NCBI RefSeq assembly: GCF_000969645.2 | Contig: NZ_CP014222.1 | Location: 1,555,813-1,619,812, forward strand | Source: Janthinobacterium sp. B9-8 | GTDB taxonomy: Bacteria > Pseudomonadota > Gammaproteobacteria > Burkholderiales > Chitinibacteraceae | Length of the DNA: 64,000 bases | Reading direction: 5' to 3' | In this document: positions 51,324-59,765 of the stretch, one piece after another | How positions within the stretch are numbered: the stretch's first letter is position 1 | Layout of the letters: the number at the start of each line of letters is the position of its first letter | Notes under the pieces: model-generated | Seen by the model: the letters and a program-made list of their open reading frames with translations, nothing else | What the model was told of the DNA's origin: nothing | Databases searched by the model: none | Position numbers and translations under genes: made by a program

Positions 51324-52454
51324 GTGGCCTCACTCGTCCATGTCGATGCGCTGTGCGCCATCGAATCCCCCTATCGTACCGATGCCGCGTGCGATCAGCT
51401 ATTTAACGCAGCAATGCGCGAGCTCACTGAATATCATTGCGATGAGTCGCCAGGCTACGCCCAATGGTTAGCGTCCAATGGATGGGATAAGGCGAAGCTA
51501 GAAAACGTGAACGATTGGTCGAGTTTGCCTCCATTGTTTGCCAATTATTTCAAGCGCCGCTTGGTGTTGAGCAAAGCGGGTGAAGAAGCGTTGGAGTTGA
51601 CGTCATCGGGCACCAGCGGCCAAAAAAGCCGCATGCGCTATGACGAGCGCAGCCTGGGTGCCGCCCAAGCAATGGTTGACCGCATCTTCAAGCTATACGG
51701 CTGGAATACGCCCGATGCACCCTGCAATTATCTGTTGTTGAGTTACGAGCCTGCTGGCGCAATCACCCTCGGCACGGCCTATACCGACCAGTTTCTGTGT
51801 AAATACGCGCCAATCAACCGAGCGGTGTATGCATTGCGGCATAACGGCCACGGTAACGAGTTCGACCCGTTTGGGGTGATTCGGGCCTTGCAAGAGTTTG
51901 CTGAGGAAGGCCTGCCAGTACGTATCTTTGGCTTTCCTGCATTTTTGTGGTTTGCGCTCGAACGCATGCGGGAAATGGGCTATCCGGCACTGAAGCTACA
52001 CCCAGATTCATTGGTATTTCTGGGCGGCGGCTGGAAGACCCACGCCGACCAAGCCATCCCTAAAACCATGCTGTATCAACGCCTGGGTGAGCAACTTGGC
52101 ATTCCGGACGTGCGCTGCCGGGATGGCTATGGCGCGGTGGAACACCCAGTGCCCTACATCGAATGCCCGAACCATCGCTTCCACATTCCCAGCTATGCAC
52201 GCGCCTATATCCGCCACCCGGCAACCTTGGACACACAACCATACGGCGCAAGGGGCTTTTTGCATTTCGTATCTCCCTATATCACATCGAGCCCTGCCCA
52301 CAGCGTGGTCATGAGTGACTTGGCCATCTTGCATCCGGGCCACGATTGCGGCTGCGGCATCGAAACCGACTGGTTTGAACTACTGGGGCGCGCCGGCACC
52401 AGCAAAAGCCGCAGCTGTGCACTGGCGGCATCTGAATTGATCAAGGAATCCTAA
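51324..52454 (+). CDS. LuxE-like acyl-protein synthetase
   Basis: The 376-residue protein from GTG 51324 (AGGA eight bases upstream) belongs to the LuxE branch of adenylate-forming enzymes. It has the phosphate loop LTSSGTSGQKSRMRYDERS near residue 95 and YLLLSYEP. A C-terminal Cys at about 365, in SRSCALAASEL, matches the place of the acyl-accepting Cys of LuxE (Cys364). LuxE activates a fatty acid as acyl-AMP, holds it on that Cys and hands it to LuxC. TTG 51306 is a less likely start. It sits 2 bp before a LuxC-like gene, so the LuxE-LuxC pair is kept but luxAB are absent. Confidence -1.
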   Translation: MASLVHVDALCAIESPYRTDAACDQLFNAAMRELTEYHCDESPGYAQWLASNGWDKAKLENVNDWSSLPPLFANYFKRRLVLSKAGEEALELTSSGTSGQKSRMRYDERSLGAAQAMVDRIFKLYGWNTPDAPCNYLLLSYEPAGAITLGTAYTDQFLCKYAPINRAVYALRHNGHGNEFDPFGVIRALQEFAEEGLPVRIFGFPAFLWFALERMREMGYPALKLHPDSLVFLGGGWKTHADQAIPKTMLYQRLGEQLGIPDVRCRDGYGAVEHPVPYIECPNHRFHIPSYARAYIRHPATLDTQPYGARGFLHFVSPYITSSPAHSVVMSDLAILHPGHDCGCGIETDWFELLGRAGTSKSRSCALAASELIKES

Positions 52455-52456
52455 AC

Positions 52457-54898
52457 ATGTATCTCGTACAAGGCACCCTCATAAGCCAAACTGAGGCGGG
52501 CGACGTCTTGGCGTCGTTACAAAAACGGCTGCCAACGACGCTGGCACAGCGGCTGGATAGCGAAACGGTATTGGCTTGTGCTGAAAGTTTTGCCCAATGG
52601 GTATTAAACGATAGCGACGCGCTGGATCTGGACACCGAAAGCCGCACTGCGCTGCACGGCTTCTGCCGGCGTGATGCCTTGGCAACCAAGCTAGCCCGAG
52701 AGTTGGGTGAAGCGCCATTTTCGCTACGCCGCATTGATTACCGTAGCCCGCATTACGAAAGCTGGCGGCCGCTAGGACTGGTAGTACATATCACGCCAGC
52801 CAATTCGGCCTTGCTGCCTTTCTTCGCCATGTTAGAAAGCTTGTTGGTTGGCAACGTCAACTGGCTACGCCCAAGCAGCAGCGATAAGGGACGCACCGCT
52901 ACGCTGTTGGCAGCATTCCTTCGCCATGACCGCACTGGCACATTGGCAGATTATCTTGCCGTATTGCCTTGGCCCAATACTGATCTGGCTAGCCTGTTCA
53001 GCAGGGCTGATGCAGTGTCTGCTTGGGGAGGAGAAGCAGCACTGAGCGCTATTCGGCAGCAATTACCCGCCGGCTGCCGCTGGATAGACTGGGGGCACCG
53101 CATCAGCTTTGCGTATGTAGTGCCCGGCGCTGCAAGCAAGGCGCAGCTCGATGCCGTAGCCGATGAAGTTTGTCGCTTTGACCAACAGGCGTGCTCCAGC
53201 CCGCAATGCATATTGGTGGATAGCGAAGACCCTGCCGTATTACGGGAAGTAGGCGAGCAGTTGGCCAAAGCACTCACACGCCGTGCCCAGCAATGGCCTG
53301 GATTAATCCCTAGCGAGCAAGAGTCTGCCGAAATCAGCACCCAGCTTGCGTTCGCACGGCTTGATCAAAGCTTCTCCGATATACCAGGGCATGTTTGGCA
53401 GGGTGAGGGGTGGCGCATTATTTGGGCACAAACAGCCGCCTTGGTGACGTCGCCATTATTTCGCACAGTACAGCTACGGCCAGTACCACGAGCACAGTTG
53501 GTAGGGACACTGCAAACCTGGCGTACCCGGCTGCAAACCTGCGGTCTAGTAGCACATGACCATGATTTGGCACAATTGAGCCAGATGTTGCTGGCCGCCG
53601 GTGTTAGCCGTGTGACGTCTGTGAGTGCGATGCACGATGGGTATGAAGGCGAGCCGCATGACGGTGTGTATGCCTTGACTCGGCTGACGCGCCGGGTGTC
53701 GGTGAGCTTTGCTGCGGATGCGCTGCCGCACCACGTCACGCTTGACCACCTTCCAGCGGAGCCAGAAGGTTTGGTTGCACAGCCGATTATGGATAAGGTT
53801 GCTTTCCAGCAAACGCCAATGACCTCGAATGCCCAACTGTTCTTCCGTAGTGGCGGCAGCAGCGGCAAGCCCAAACTAGCAGGTTTCAGCTATCGCGATT
53901 ATCACCGGCAAATGCAAGCGGCAGCAGATGGCTTGTTTGCAGCGGGCCTTGATCCGGCAAACGATCGAGTCATGAATTTGCTCTACGGCGGCAACCTGTA
54001 TGGCGGCTTATTAAGCTTTTTCACCATTTTGGATAAATTGTCAGCGGTGCATTTCCCTATGGGCGGCCCGAGCGACGACGATTACAGCGAAATTGCCCAG
54101 CTAATTATCGACCAGCGTGTCAATACGCTCATTGGTATGCCCGGTACGATTCACCATTTGTTTGTGCAGGAAGAGGCTAGGCTGCGGGCTTACGGCGGTA
54201 TCCAGAAGATCATGTTGGGCGGCGAGCACTTAAATCCGCAACAACGTGAGTTCTTGGCCGGATTTGGTGTGTCGATGATCCGTTCAGCCATTTATGGCTC
54301 CGTTGATGCCGGCCCATTGGGCCACAGCTGTGCTGATTCGCCCGACGGCGTATTCCATCTATTGGCCGATACCCAGTGGCTAGAAATTGTTGATACCGAG
54401 CAAGACCAAGCCGCAGCGCCAGGTGTAGCTGGCCGCTTGTTATTTACCTCCCGTGCACGCGAGGGGCAGGCGGTGACACGTTATGACCTCGGTGATTTGG
54501 GCCGTTGGGTGACGGGCCCGTGTGAATGCGGATTACCCGCGCCGCGATTCGAGCTATGTGGTCGGCACGGCCAGTTGCTGCGGGTGGGGACCCTCTTTTT
54601 CAATCCTACGCTCAGCGCTAAAGCAATCGGCGTGCCGCTACAATTCTTGATTAACTACACCGCCAGCGGCAGAGAGCATCTCGTGGTACAGGTAGAGGGT
54701 GATGTTGAACAGGTCCGCCAGTATTTACAACACAGCGAGCTGGGAGAGGTCCTGAATAATGGGCTACTAGAGATGGAGGTGATCCATAAATTGTCGACGG
54801 ATTTCCAACGTCATCCGCAAAGTGGCAAAACACCTTTAGTGCTGGACCAGCGGCAGCCCGTATTAAGCAACACTGCCGAGCCTGCGGGCGCCACTTAA
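52457..54898 (+). CDS. Fusion of LuxC-like acyl reductase and PaaK/LuxE-like adenylation domain
   Basis: The protein has 813 residues. Residues ~1-420 are a LuxC-type acyl reductase, with YESWRPLGLVVHITPANSALL near 100, NWLRPSSSDKG and the catalytic-Cys motif FDQQACSSPQCILVD (Cys246). Residues ~430-813 are an adenylate-forming domain with phosphate loop FRSGGSSGKPKLAGF at ~463-477, IYGSVDAGPLGHS near 620 and YDLGDLGRWVTGPCECG near 685. LuxC reduces an acyl thioester with NADPH to an aldehyde. The fused ligase could supply the thioester or use the product. I know of no described enzyme with exactly this pairing. The frame is continuous with no sign of an error joining two genes. Confidence -1.
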   Translation: MYLVQGTLISQTEAGDVLASLQKRLPTTLAQRLDSETVLACAESFAQWVLNDSDALDLDTESRTALHGFCRRDALATKLARELGEAPFSLRRIDYRSPHYESWRPLGLVVHITPANSALLPFFAMLESLLVGNVNWLRPSSSDKGRTATLLAAFLRHDRTGTLADYLAVLPWPNTDLASLFSRADAVSAWGGEAALSAIRQQLPAGCRWIDWGHRISFAYVVPGAASKAQLDAVADEVCRFDQQACSSPQCILVDSEDPAVLREVGEQLAKALTRRAQQWPGLIPSEQESAEISTQLAFARLDQSFSDIPGHVWQGEGWRIIWAQTAALVTSPLFRTVQLRPVPRAQLVGTLQTWRTRLQTCGLVAHDHDLAQLSQMLLAAGVSRVTSVSAMHDGYEGEPHDGVYALTRLTRRVSVSFAADALPHHVTLDHLPAEPEGLVAQPIMDKVAFQQTPMTSNAQLFFRSGGSSGKPKLAGFSYRDYHRQMQAAADGLFAAGLDPANDRVMNLLYGGNLYGGLLSFFTILDKLSAVHFPMGGPSDDDYSEIAQLIIDQRVNTLIGMPGTIHHLFVQEEARLRAYGGIQKIMLGGEHLNPQQREFLAGFGVSMIRSAIYGSVDAGPLGHSCADSPDGVFHLLADTQWLEIVDTEQDQAAAPGVAGRLLFTSRAREGQAVTRYDLGDLGRWVTGPCECGLPAPRFELCGRHGQLLRVGTLFFNPTLSAKAIGVPLQFLINYTASGREHLVVQVEGDVEQVRQYLQHSELGEVLNNGLLEMEVIHKLSTDFQRHPQSGKTPLVLDQRQPVLSNTAEPAGAT

Positions 54899-55139
54899 CC
54901 CGCCTGTAAGTTGCAATGTACAGAGCTGAGTTTGCCTCTCCACTGGGTAGCAATGCCTAGATGGAGCGCGCAGACCAGTTTAGACCCGCCCCAGCCTTGG
55001 CTGCACCCCCTTAGAACAACCGCATCACAACAGGCCATCTGGCCTGTAAAAATGAGCGCAACAACAAGCTGCCATTTCGCCCTTTCTGCTGACGGATGCA
55101 TGGGCAAAGTGGATTAATGACTTGCAGGAAGCTATACAA

Positions 55140-56417
55140 ATGACCCTTCTCATAGAACAGCTCGTGCAGTACGCACGCCAACACTCCCCTTTCTATGCAG
55201 CGCTGTATCGAGACATCCCCCGTTCTGGTTGGCAACTACACGATTTGCCGCTCATCGACCCAGCGTTGTATTGGCAGCAGTCGCAAACATTGTCGTCATG
55301 GCCGGTACTGACGGGGCCCATCATTGACGGCCATGTTTTTCAAACTGGGGGATCAACCGGTACTGGCAAGCTATCGGTGTATTCCCGTGAAGAGTGGCGT
55401 GATTTTGTGCGTGCTTTTGGCCAAGGAATAGGCTCGCAACTCACCCCAGGCGACCGAGTGGCCAATTTGTTCTTTGCGGGCGATTTATACACCAGCTTCT
55501 TATTTATTCATGGTGCTTTGGCGCACTCACCCGTACCCGTCTGCGAATACCCTTTTACCGGTGCGGTTGAGACCACGCCACTGGCTCAGGCAATTGAGAC
55601 CCATCAAATCAATGTGCTGGCTGGTGTGCCCGCCCAACTATTGCGTTTCGCTAGCCAACTGCTCGAGCGCGGGCAGGTACTCACCAGCGTTACGCTGGTT
55701 CTATATGGCGGCGAAAGCTTGTTTGAAGAGCAACTGTCTATGCTGTCGCTGGTCTTGCCGAATGCCCGTTACGCCTCGGTGGGCTGCGCCAGTGTCGATG
55801 CGGGCTTGATTGGCGCAAGCACCCCGGACTGCTTGTTGGGTGAGCACCATGTATTCGATGGTGATGCCCTAGTGGAAATCATCGATGAAACCACGGGCGA
55901 GCCCATTGAGGAGGTCGGTCAGACAGGGGTGTTGGTCGTGACCAATCTGCAACGGCGATTGATGCCGCTGATTCGTTATCCAACCGGGGACTTGGCTGTT
56001 TGGTGTGAACCGACCGACACCAAGAAACGCAAGTTCGCACTCCGTGGCCGCGCCAGTCAGGGCTATCGTGTCCGGCTGGGTACGTTCTCGCTATTCCCCG
56101 AAGAAATTGGTGGCATTGTGAAAACGCATTTAGGCCTAGCGTCTTGGCAGTTGTTGCTTGCCCGCGCTGACGGCATGGACAGTTTGACGCTGCGGGTTGC
56201 TCCGGATGGCGGCTTGAGCAGCGCCGTAAAAGGGGCGCTTTATACCGCACTATTGGAGAAGTACCCAGCGATTAATATCTTGTCACAGAGAGACCTGCTG
56301 CGCTTTGATATCGCTTGCCACACGGCTCACAATCTGACATTTCATCCTCGCTCAGGCAAGTTGTTACGGGTGGTGGACGAGCGCTCCTATGTAATTCAAA
56401 CGGAGCAGCCAGCATGA
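55140..56417 (+). CDS. PaaK-like adenylate-forming enzyme
   Basis: The 425-residue protein from ATG 55140 (AGGAAG ten bases upstream) has the phosphate loop FQTGGSTGTGKLSVYS near residue 70, LYGGESLFEEQ, and RYPTGDLAVW. The C-terminal part (FSLFPEEIGGIVK...RSGKLLRVVDER) follows the phenylacetate-CoA-ligase-like pattern. It would activate a carboxylic acid as acyl-AMP. It resembles the ligase half of the preceding fusion but is a separate gene. The unusual 241-bp gap before it (54899-55139) shows no gene. The stop overlaps the next start (ATGA). Confidence -1.
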   Translation: MTLLIEQLVQYARQHSPFYAALYRDIPRSGWQLHDLPLIDPALYWQQSQTLSSWPVLTGPIIDGHVFQTGGSTGTGKLSVYSREEWRDFVRAFGQGIGSQLTPGDRVANLFFAGDLYTSFLFIHGALAHSPVPVCEYPFTGAVETTPLAQAIETHQINVLAGVPAQLLRFASQLLERGQVLTSVTLVLYGGESLFEEQLSMLSLVLPNARYASVGCASVDAGLIGASTPDCLLGEHHVFDGDALVEIIDETTGEPIEEVGQTGVLVVTNLQRRLMPLIRYPTGDLAVWCEPTDTKKRKFALRGRASQGYRVRLGTFSLFPEEIGGIVKTHLGLASWQLLLARADGMDSLTLRVAPDGGLSSAVKGALYTALLEKYPAINILSQRDLLRFDIACHTAHNLTFHPRSGKLLRVVDERSYVIQTEQPA

Positions 56418-57358
56418 GTAAATGGAACAAGCTTGCCGTTTCGGTCCGCAGTTTCGTACCAGAAGATGCCGACAAAGTGAGCGCCCTATTTCGCACGGTG
56501 TATGGCGACTGCTATGTATATCCGGATGTTTATCTGCCTTCAATGATCTGTCGCAATAACGAACAACAGCAGTGGCATTCGGTTGTGGCCTGCATAGAAG
56601 GCCAAATTGTGGGCCATGCCGTACTGTGGATGCATAAGGATTGCCCAGATAGTGCCGAGCTAGCGCTCAATATTGTTCACCCTAGCGCACGCGGCATGGG
56701 TATTGCCACAACGCTGGGAGCTTACTTGCGAGACTATGCACGGGAATGCGGCCTGCGTACCTTAACCATTAAACAGGTCTCGTCCCATGCACAAAGCCAG
56801 CGTTTGGCTCAGACACTGGGTTTCCAAACAACGGGTTTGCTATTGGACTATGTGGCGTCCCCGTTCGGCAACGAGTGGCGTGAAAGCGTGGTACTGGGGT
56901 GCCTACCTTTGCAGCCCTCTCCTTTGCCGGCCTTACCGTGGCCTTTATCCTGCCGAGACTGGCTAGGCCCTATCGAGCAAAGTTTCGGCACGCATTCCCT
57001 GATGAATCCCACTGCCACTCCCACCCCGATGGCGGTAGCAAGCCATGAGCATCGAATTGAGGTGACACTGACTGACTTGCACCCCGACAATGTGGATGAA
57101 GTAGCGCACATGCCTAAGAAGCGCCTGATTTATCTCCGGATGCGCCTAGATCAACATACGCCAGCAGCCATGCAACAGCTGCGTCGCGCAGGTTTTGCAT
57201 ATGCCGGTTTTATGCCTGGCCCCGCTCAGGGGTGGTATGGCCTGATGCAGCGTGGCTACAAGGCGCATAAGCTGGAATTATGCTGCCCGATAGCCAGAAA
57301 ACTATACCAGGGCAGCCTTAAACAGCATGCAGAAATTCTGATGGGTGCACGCTCGTAG
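56414..57358 (+). CDS. GNAT-family N-acyltransferase with a second GNAT-like half
   Basis: The 314-residue protein has a GNAT domain at residues ~10-170: HAVLWMHKD, the acetyl-CoA loop LNIVHPSARGMGIATTLG, and LAQTLGFQTTGLL. Residues ~215-314 look like a second, shorter GNAT-type half (QLRRAGFAYAGFMPGPAQGWYGLMQRGY) without an evident CoA loop. GNAT enzymes move acyl groups to amines, so this one may N-acylate a cluster intermediate. Its ATG overlaps the stop of the preceding ligase gene, and it ends the operon. Confidence -1.
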   Translation: MSKWNKLAVSVRSFVPEDADKVSALFRTVYGDCYVYPDVYLPSMICRNNEQQQWHSVVACIEGQIVGHAVLWMHKDCPDSAELALNIVHPSARGMGIATTLGAYLRDYARECGLRTLTIKQVSSHAQSQRLAQTLGFQTTGLLLDYVASPFGNEWRESVVLGCLPLQPSPLPALPWPLSCRDWLGPIEQSFGTHSLMNPTATPTPMAVASHEHRIEVTLTDLHPDNVDEVAHMPKKRLIYLRMRLDQHTPAAMQQLRRAGFAYAGFMPGPAQGWYGLMQRGYKAHKLELCCPIARKLYQGSLKQHAEILMGARS

Positions 57359-57785
57359 CAGGCTACTGAGCATCCCATGGATCATGGCAATGCAGCGCTG
57401 CGGCGGGTAAAAGCTCTGGAGTAATGCCCACGCACCCGTTGATATTCGATTAGGGCCCAGTCCGGCGCCATAGGTGCATCGAGCTAGGCAAACATTGCTC
57501 AATTTAAATGCTTACTAAAAATGGCATATGAAGAACCATCTGCATGGATGGCTCACTCATTACTGCTAAGACTACTAACGGGTCAACGTTTAGGAGACGT
57601 CAGCAACATACCTTAATAGTGGCTGTGCAGCTATTCCATCCCGCAACCCTCAGGCTTTTTACTTTTGGGCCTATTACACATCAACCCAACGCTTTAACGT
57701 CATTTCGATTAAATATTTGTGACAAGCTATTCACGCAAATGCAACACAGTTACAATTGGAGCACATCCCATAACGAGGACTGAAC
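57359..57785. other. Intergenic region between the LuxE/LuxC cluster and the zinc-linked module
   Basis: About 430 bp without a convincing gene. It should hold the promoter of the DUF3299 gene. I looked for a Zur-type palindrome because the downstream genes resemble zinc-regulated ones. AT-rich sequence is present near 57715-57760, but I see no clear symmetric site. No strong terminator follows the GNAT gene. Confidence -1.
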
Positions 57786-58439
57786 GTGATTCACCGCTTA
57801 CTGCCCCTCTTACTTCTTACGCTGATCAGCCACTCACTCCTTGCCGCAGATGCCCGCGCGATTAAGTGGACTGATCTACAGCCTGATTCCAGCAGCTTAC
57901 GTGCAACAGTTGGCAATATGAATCAGGAACAAAAAACACGCCTTATGCGCGCATTTCAGCAGCGGCAGCATAAAGCGATTGTGGCTGCTGGCAAGTTAAA
58001 ACCATCTGATCTCAGCGTAGACACCAGCACCCTTCTCAAAGAAGATTTCAGTGATTTAGAGCCTTTGGTCGTCAAAATTGAGACCTTTGAGAAAAAACGC
58101 ACCACTGAAGCGCAGACGGCGCTCAACAACCAGATTGTTCAGCTCGATGGTTATTTGCTGCCATTAAAGCAAAATAATAAAAAGGTGACCGAGTTTATCC
58201 TTGTTCCCGTGATTGGCGCTTGCATCCATGTGCCTGCCCCGCCCCCCAATCAAATGGTCGTTGTGCAATACCCCAAAGGCTTTCCGGCTGGCAACTTATT
58301 CGCCCCCATTACGGTGAGCGGCAAGCTGCTTGTTAAATCATCCAAATCTGACTTAGCGCTTGCCGATGGCAGTAGCAAAGTGGACGTGGGTTATGCCATG
58401 ACAGCAACCGAAGTACGTGAATATCAAGCCCCTAAATAA
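57786..58439 (+). CDS. Periplasmic DUF3299-type protein
   Basis: The 217-residue protein starts at GTG 57786 (GAGGA upstream) and has a signal peptide ending SLLAA. The C-terminal ~100 residues carry the DUF3299 features: QIVQLDGYLLPLK, then TEFILVPVIGACIHVPAPPPNQMVVV, with a conserved Cys-x-His. This may bind metal. Genes of this type often accompany DUF2796 and ABC transporter genes in predicted zinc modules. The next gene begins 15 bp downstream. Confidence -1.
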   Translation: MIHRLLPLLLLTLISHSLLAADARAIKWTDLQPDSSSLRATVGNMNQEQKTRLMRAFQQRQHKAIVAAGKLKPSDLSVDTSTLLKEDFSDLEPLVVKIETFEKKRTTEAQTALNNQIVQLDGYLLPLKQNNKKVTEFILVPVIGACIHVPAPPPNQMVVVQYPKGFPAGNLFAPITVSGKLLVKSSKSDLALADGSSKVDVGYAMTATEVREYQAPK

Positions 58440-58454
58440 ACCAAGGACATCACC

Positions 58455-58943
58455 ATGAATAAAGTACTTCTCAGCGCATTGCTAACTTTATCTTTCAGCG
58501 GCTTCGCCTCAGCACACGGTGCGCATGTACATGGCGTGGCAGAAATGGACGTAGCTATCGAAGGAAAAAAACTAGTGATCACCCTAGAAAGCCCGGCTGA
58601 CAATCTGCTTGGTTTTGAGCACACGCCAAAAAATGACGCTGAAAAAACCAAGCTAAAAGCGGTCAGCGAGCAATTACAAAATGCCGACAATTTGTTTACG
58701 ATTGATGCCGCGGCACAATGCAAAGCTGCCGCTCCGAAGATACAAATGCCAGATTTCAGCAAGAAGGGCCACAGTGATATCGATGCCGAATATCACTTTG
58801 AATGCGCCGCCACCCCAAGCAGCATCGCTCTGCCGCTATGGAAAAACTTCGCAGGCTTTAAAAAGATCACCGTTAACCTAGCAAACGCCAATGGGCAAAA
58901 GCAAATCAAGCTTAAATCAGGCCAGGTGCTGAATTTAAAGTAA
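58455..58943 (+). CDS. DUF2796 (ZrgA-like) periplasmic protein
   Basis: The 162-residue protein has a signal peptide ending FASA, then at once a His-rich start (HGAHVHGVAEMDVAIEG), a likely metal-binding end. Two Cys lie in the middle (AAQCKAAAP, YHFECAATP). This is the DUF2796 family, which includes ZrgA of the zinc-regulated zrg system of Vibrio cholerae. AAGGA stands eight bases before the ATG. It probably binds zinc in the periplasm and works with the ABC transporter downstream. Confidence -1.
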   Translation: MNKVLLSALLTLSFSGFASAHGAHVHGVAEMDVAIEGKKLVITLESPADNLLGFEHTPKNDAEKTKLKAVSEQLQNADNLFTIDAAAQCKAAAPKIQMPDFSKKGHSDIDAEYHFECAATPSSIALPLWKNFAGFKKITVNLANANGQKQIKLKSGQVLNLK

Positions 58944-58975
58944 CGCCCCTATTCACTGAAGTGAAGTGTTGTTCT

Positions 58976-59027
58976 TAGGGCAGATGCAACCCGCGAGCAA
59001 TAAAATACGCGGGTTGCATCTGCCCTA
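58976..59027. repeat. Perfect 20-bp stem, 12-base loop hairpin
   Basis: TAGGGCAGATGCAACCCGCG pairs base for base with its complement ending at 59027, leaving the loop AGCAATAAAATA. No T-run follows, so it is not a standard terminator. It lies between the DUF2796 and ATPase genes and may be a dispersed palindrome or an mRNA-stabilising hairpin within the operon. Confidence -1.
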
Positions 59028-59084
59028 CAAATACGAGGCATTAAGCCTTGCCCAGTAAAAGGCAATGCACATTAAAGGTAAGCC

Positions 59085-59765
59085 GTGATTCAGATCGAAA
59101 ACCTGCAGTTCACCTGGCCGGGCAGCTCGTGCCCTACGCTAAAGATTCCCGAATTTAAACTCGCCAAGGGCGAGCGGCTGTTTTTACACGGGCCCAGTGG
59201 CAGCGGCAAAAGCACCCTACTTTCTTTACTTACCGGCATTCATTTACCGCAAAGCGGCAAGATCCATATTTTGGGGCAAGACTTAGCCCAGCTTTCCGGT
59301 CCACGGCGGGATCGCTTTCGGGCGGATCACTTGGGCTATGTATTTCAGCAGTTCAACTTACTGCCTTATTTATCGGTGCTCGATAATGTGCTGCTCCCTT
59401 GCCAGTTTTCCAAGCTGCGTCAACAACGCAGCGGCGGCGCAAAAGCGCAAGCCTTGCATTTACTCAAACGCCTCGATTTACACGCCCACTTACATCAAGC
59501 AGCCAGCGCACTCTCAGTCGGCCAGCAGCAACGCGTGGCACTGGCTCGCGCATTGATAGGCGCACCCGAAATTCTGATTGCGGATGAGCCAACTTCCGCA
59601 CTAGATGCCGAGCGGCGTGGTGCTTTTATCGAGCTTTTATTTGAATGCGCACAAGAGCATCAAACCGCCATCCTATTAGTCAGCCACGACCCACAACTGG
59701 CCGTGCACTTTGATCGCAGCTTGAGCCTACCTGCCATCAATACGGTGGAGACATCTGATGCTTAA
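59085..59765 (+). CDS. ABC transporter ATP-binding protein (LolD/MacB type)
   Basis: The 226-residue ATPase starts at GTG 59085 (AAAGG upstream). Walker A is GPSGSGKSTLL near residue 37, the signature LSVGQQQRVALARAL near 143 and Walker B ILIADEPTSALD near 164. FQQFNLLPYLSVLDNV is typical of the LolD/MacB branch. It pairs with the FtsX-like permease that starts 8 bp before its end. Transporters of this type act on envelope substrates rather than simple ions. In zrg-like modules they accompany zinc proteins. Confidence -1.
   Translation: MIQIENLQFTWPGSSCPTLKIPEFKLAKGERLFLHGPSGSGKSTLLSLLTGIHLPQSGKIHILGQDLAQLSGPRRDRFRADHLGYVFQQFNLLPYLSVLDNVLLPCQFSKLRQQRSGGAKAQALHLLKRLDLHAHLHQAASALSVGQQQRVALARALIGAPEILIADEPTSALDAERRGAFIELLFECAQEHQTAILLVSHDPQLAVHFDRSLSLPAINTVETSDA

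Noticed and set aside
51324..54898. Bioluminescence (lux) operon
   Set aside because: LuxE- and LuxC-like enzymes are present, but luxA, luxB and luxD are absent and the remaining genes are an efflux pump, extra ligases and a GNAT protein.
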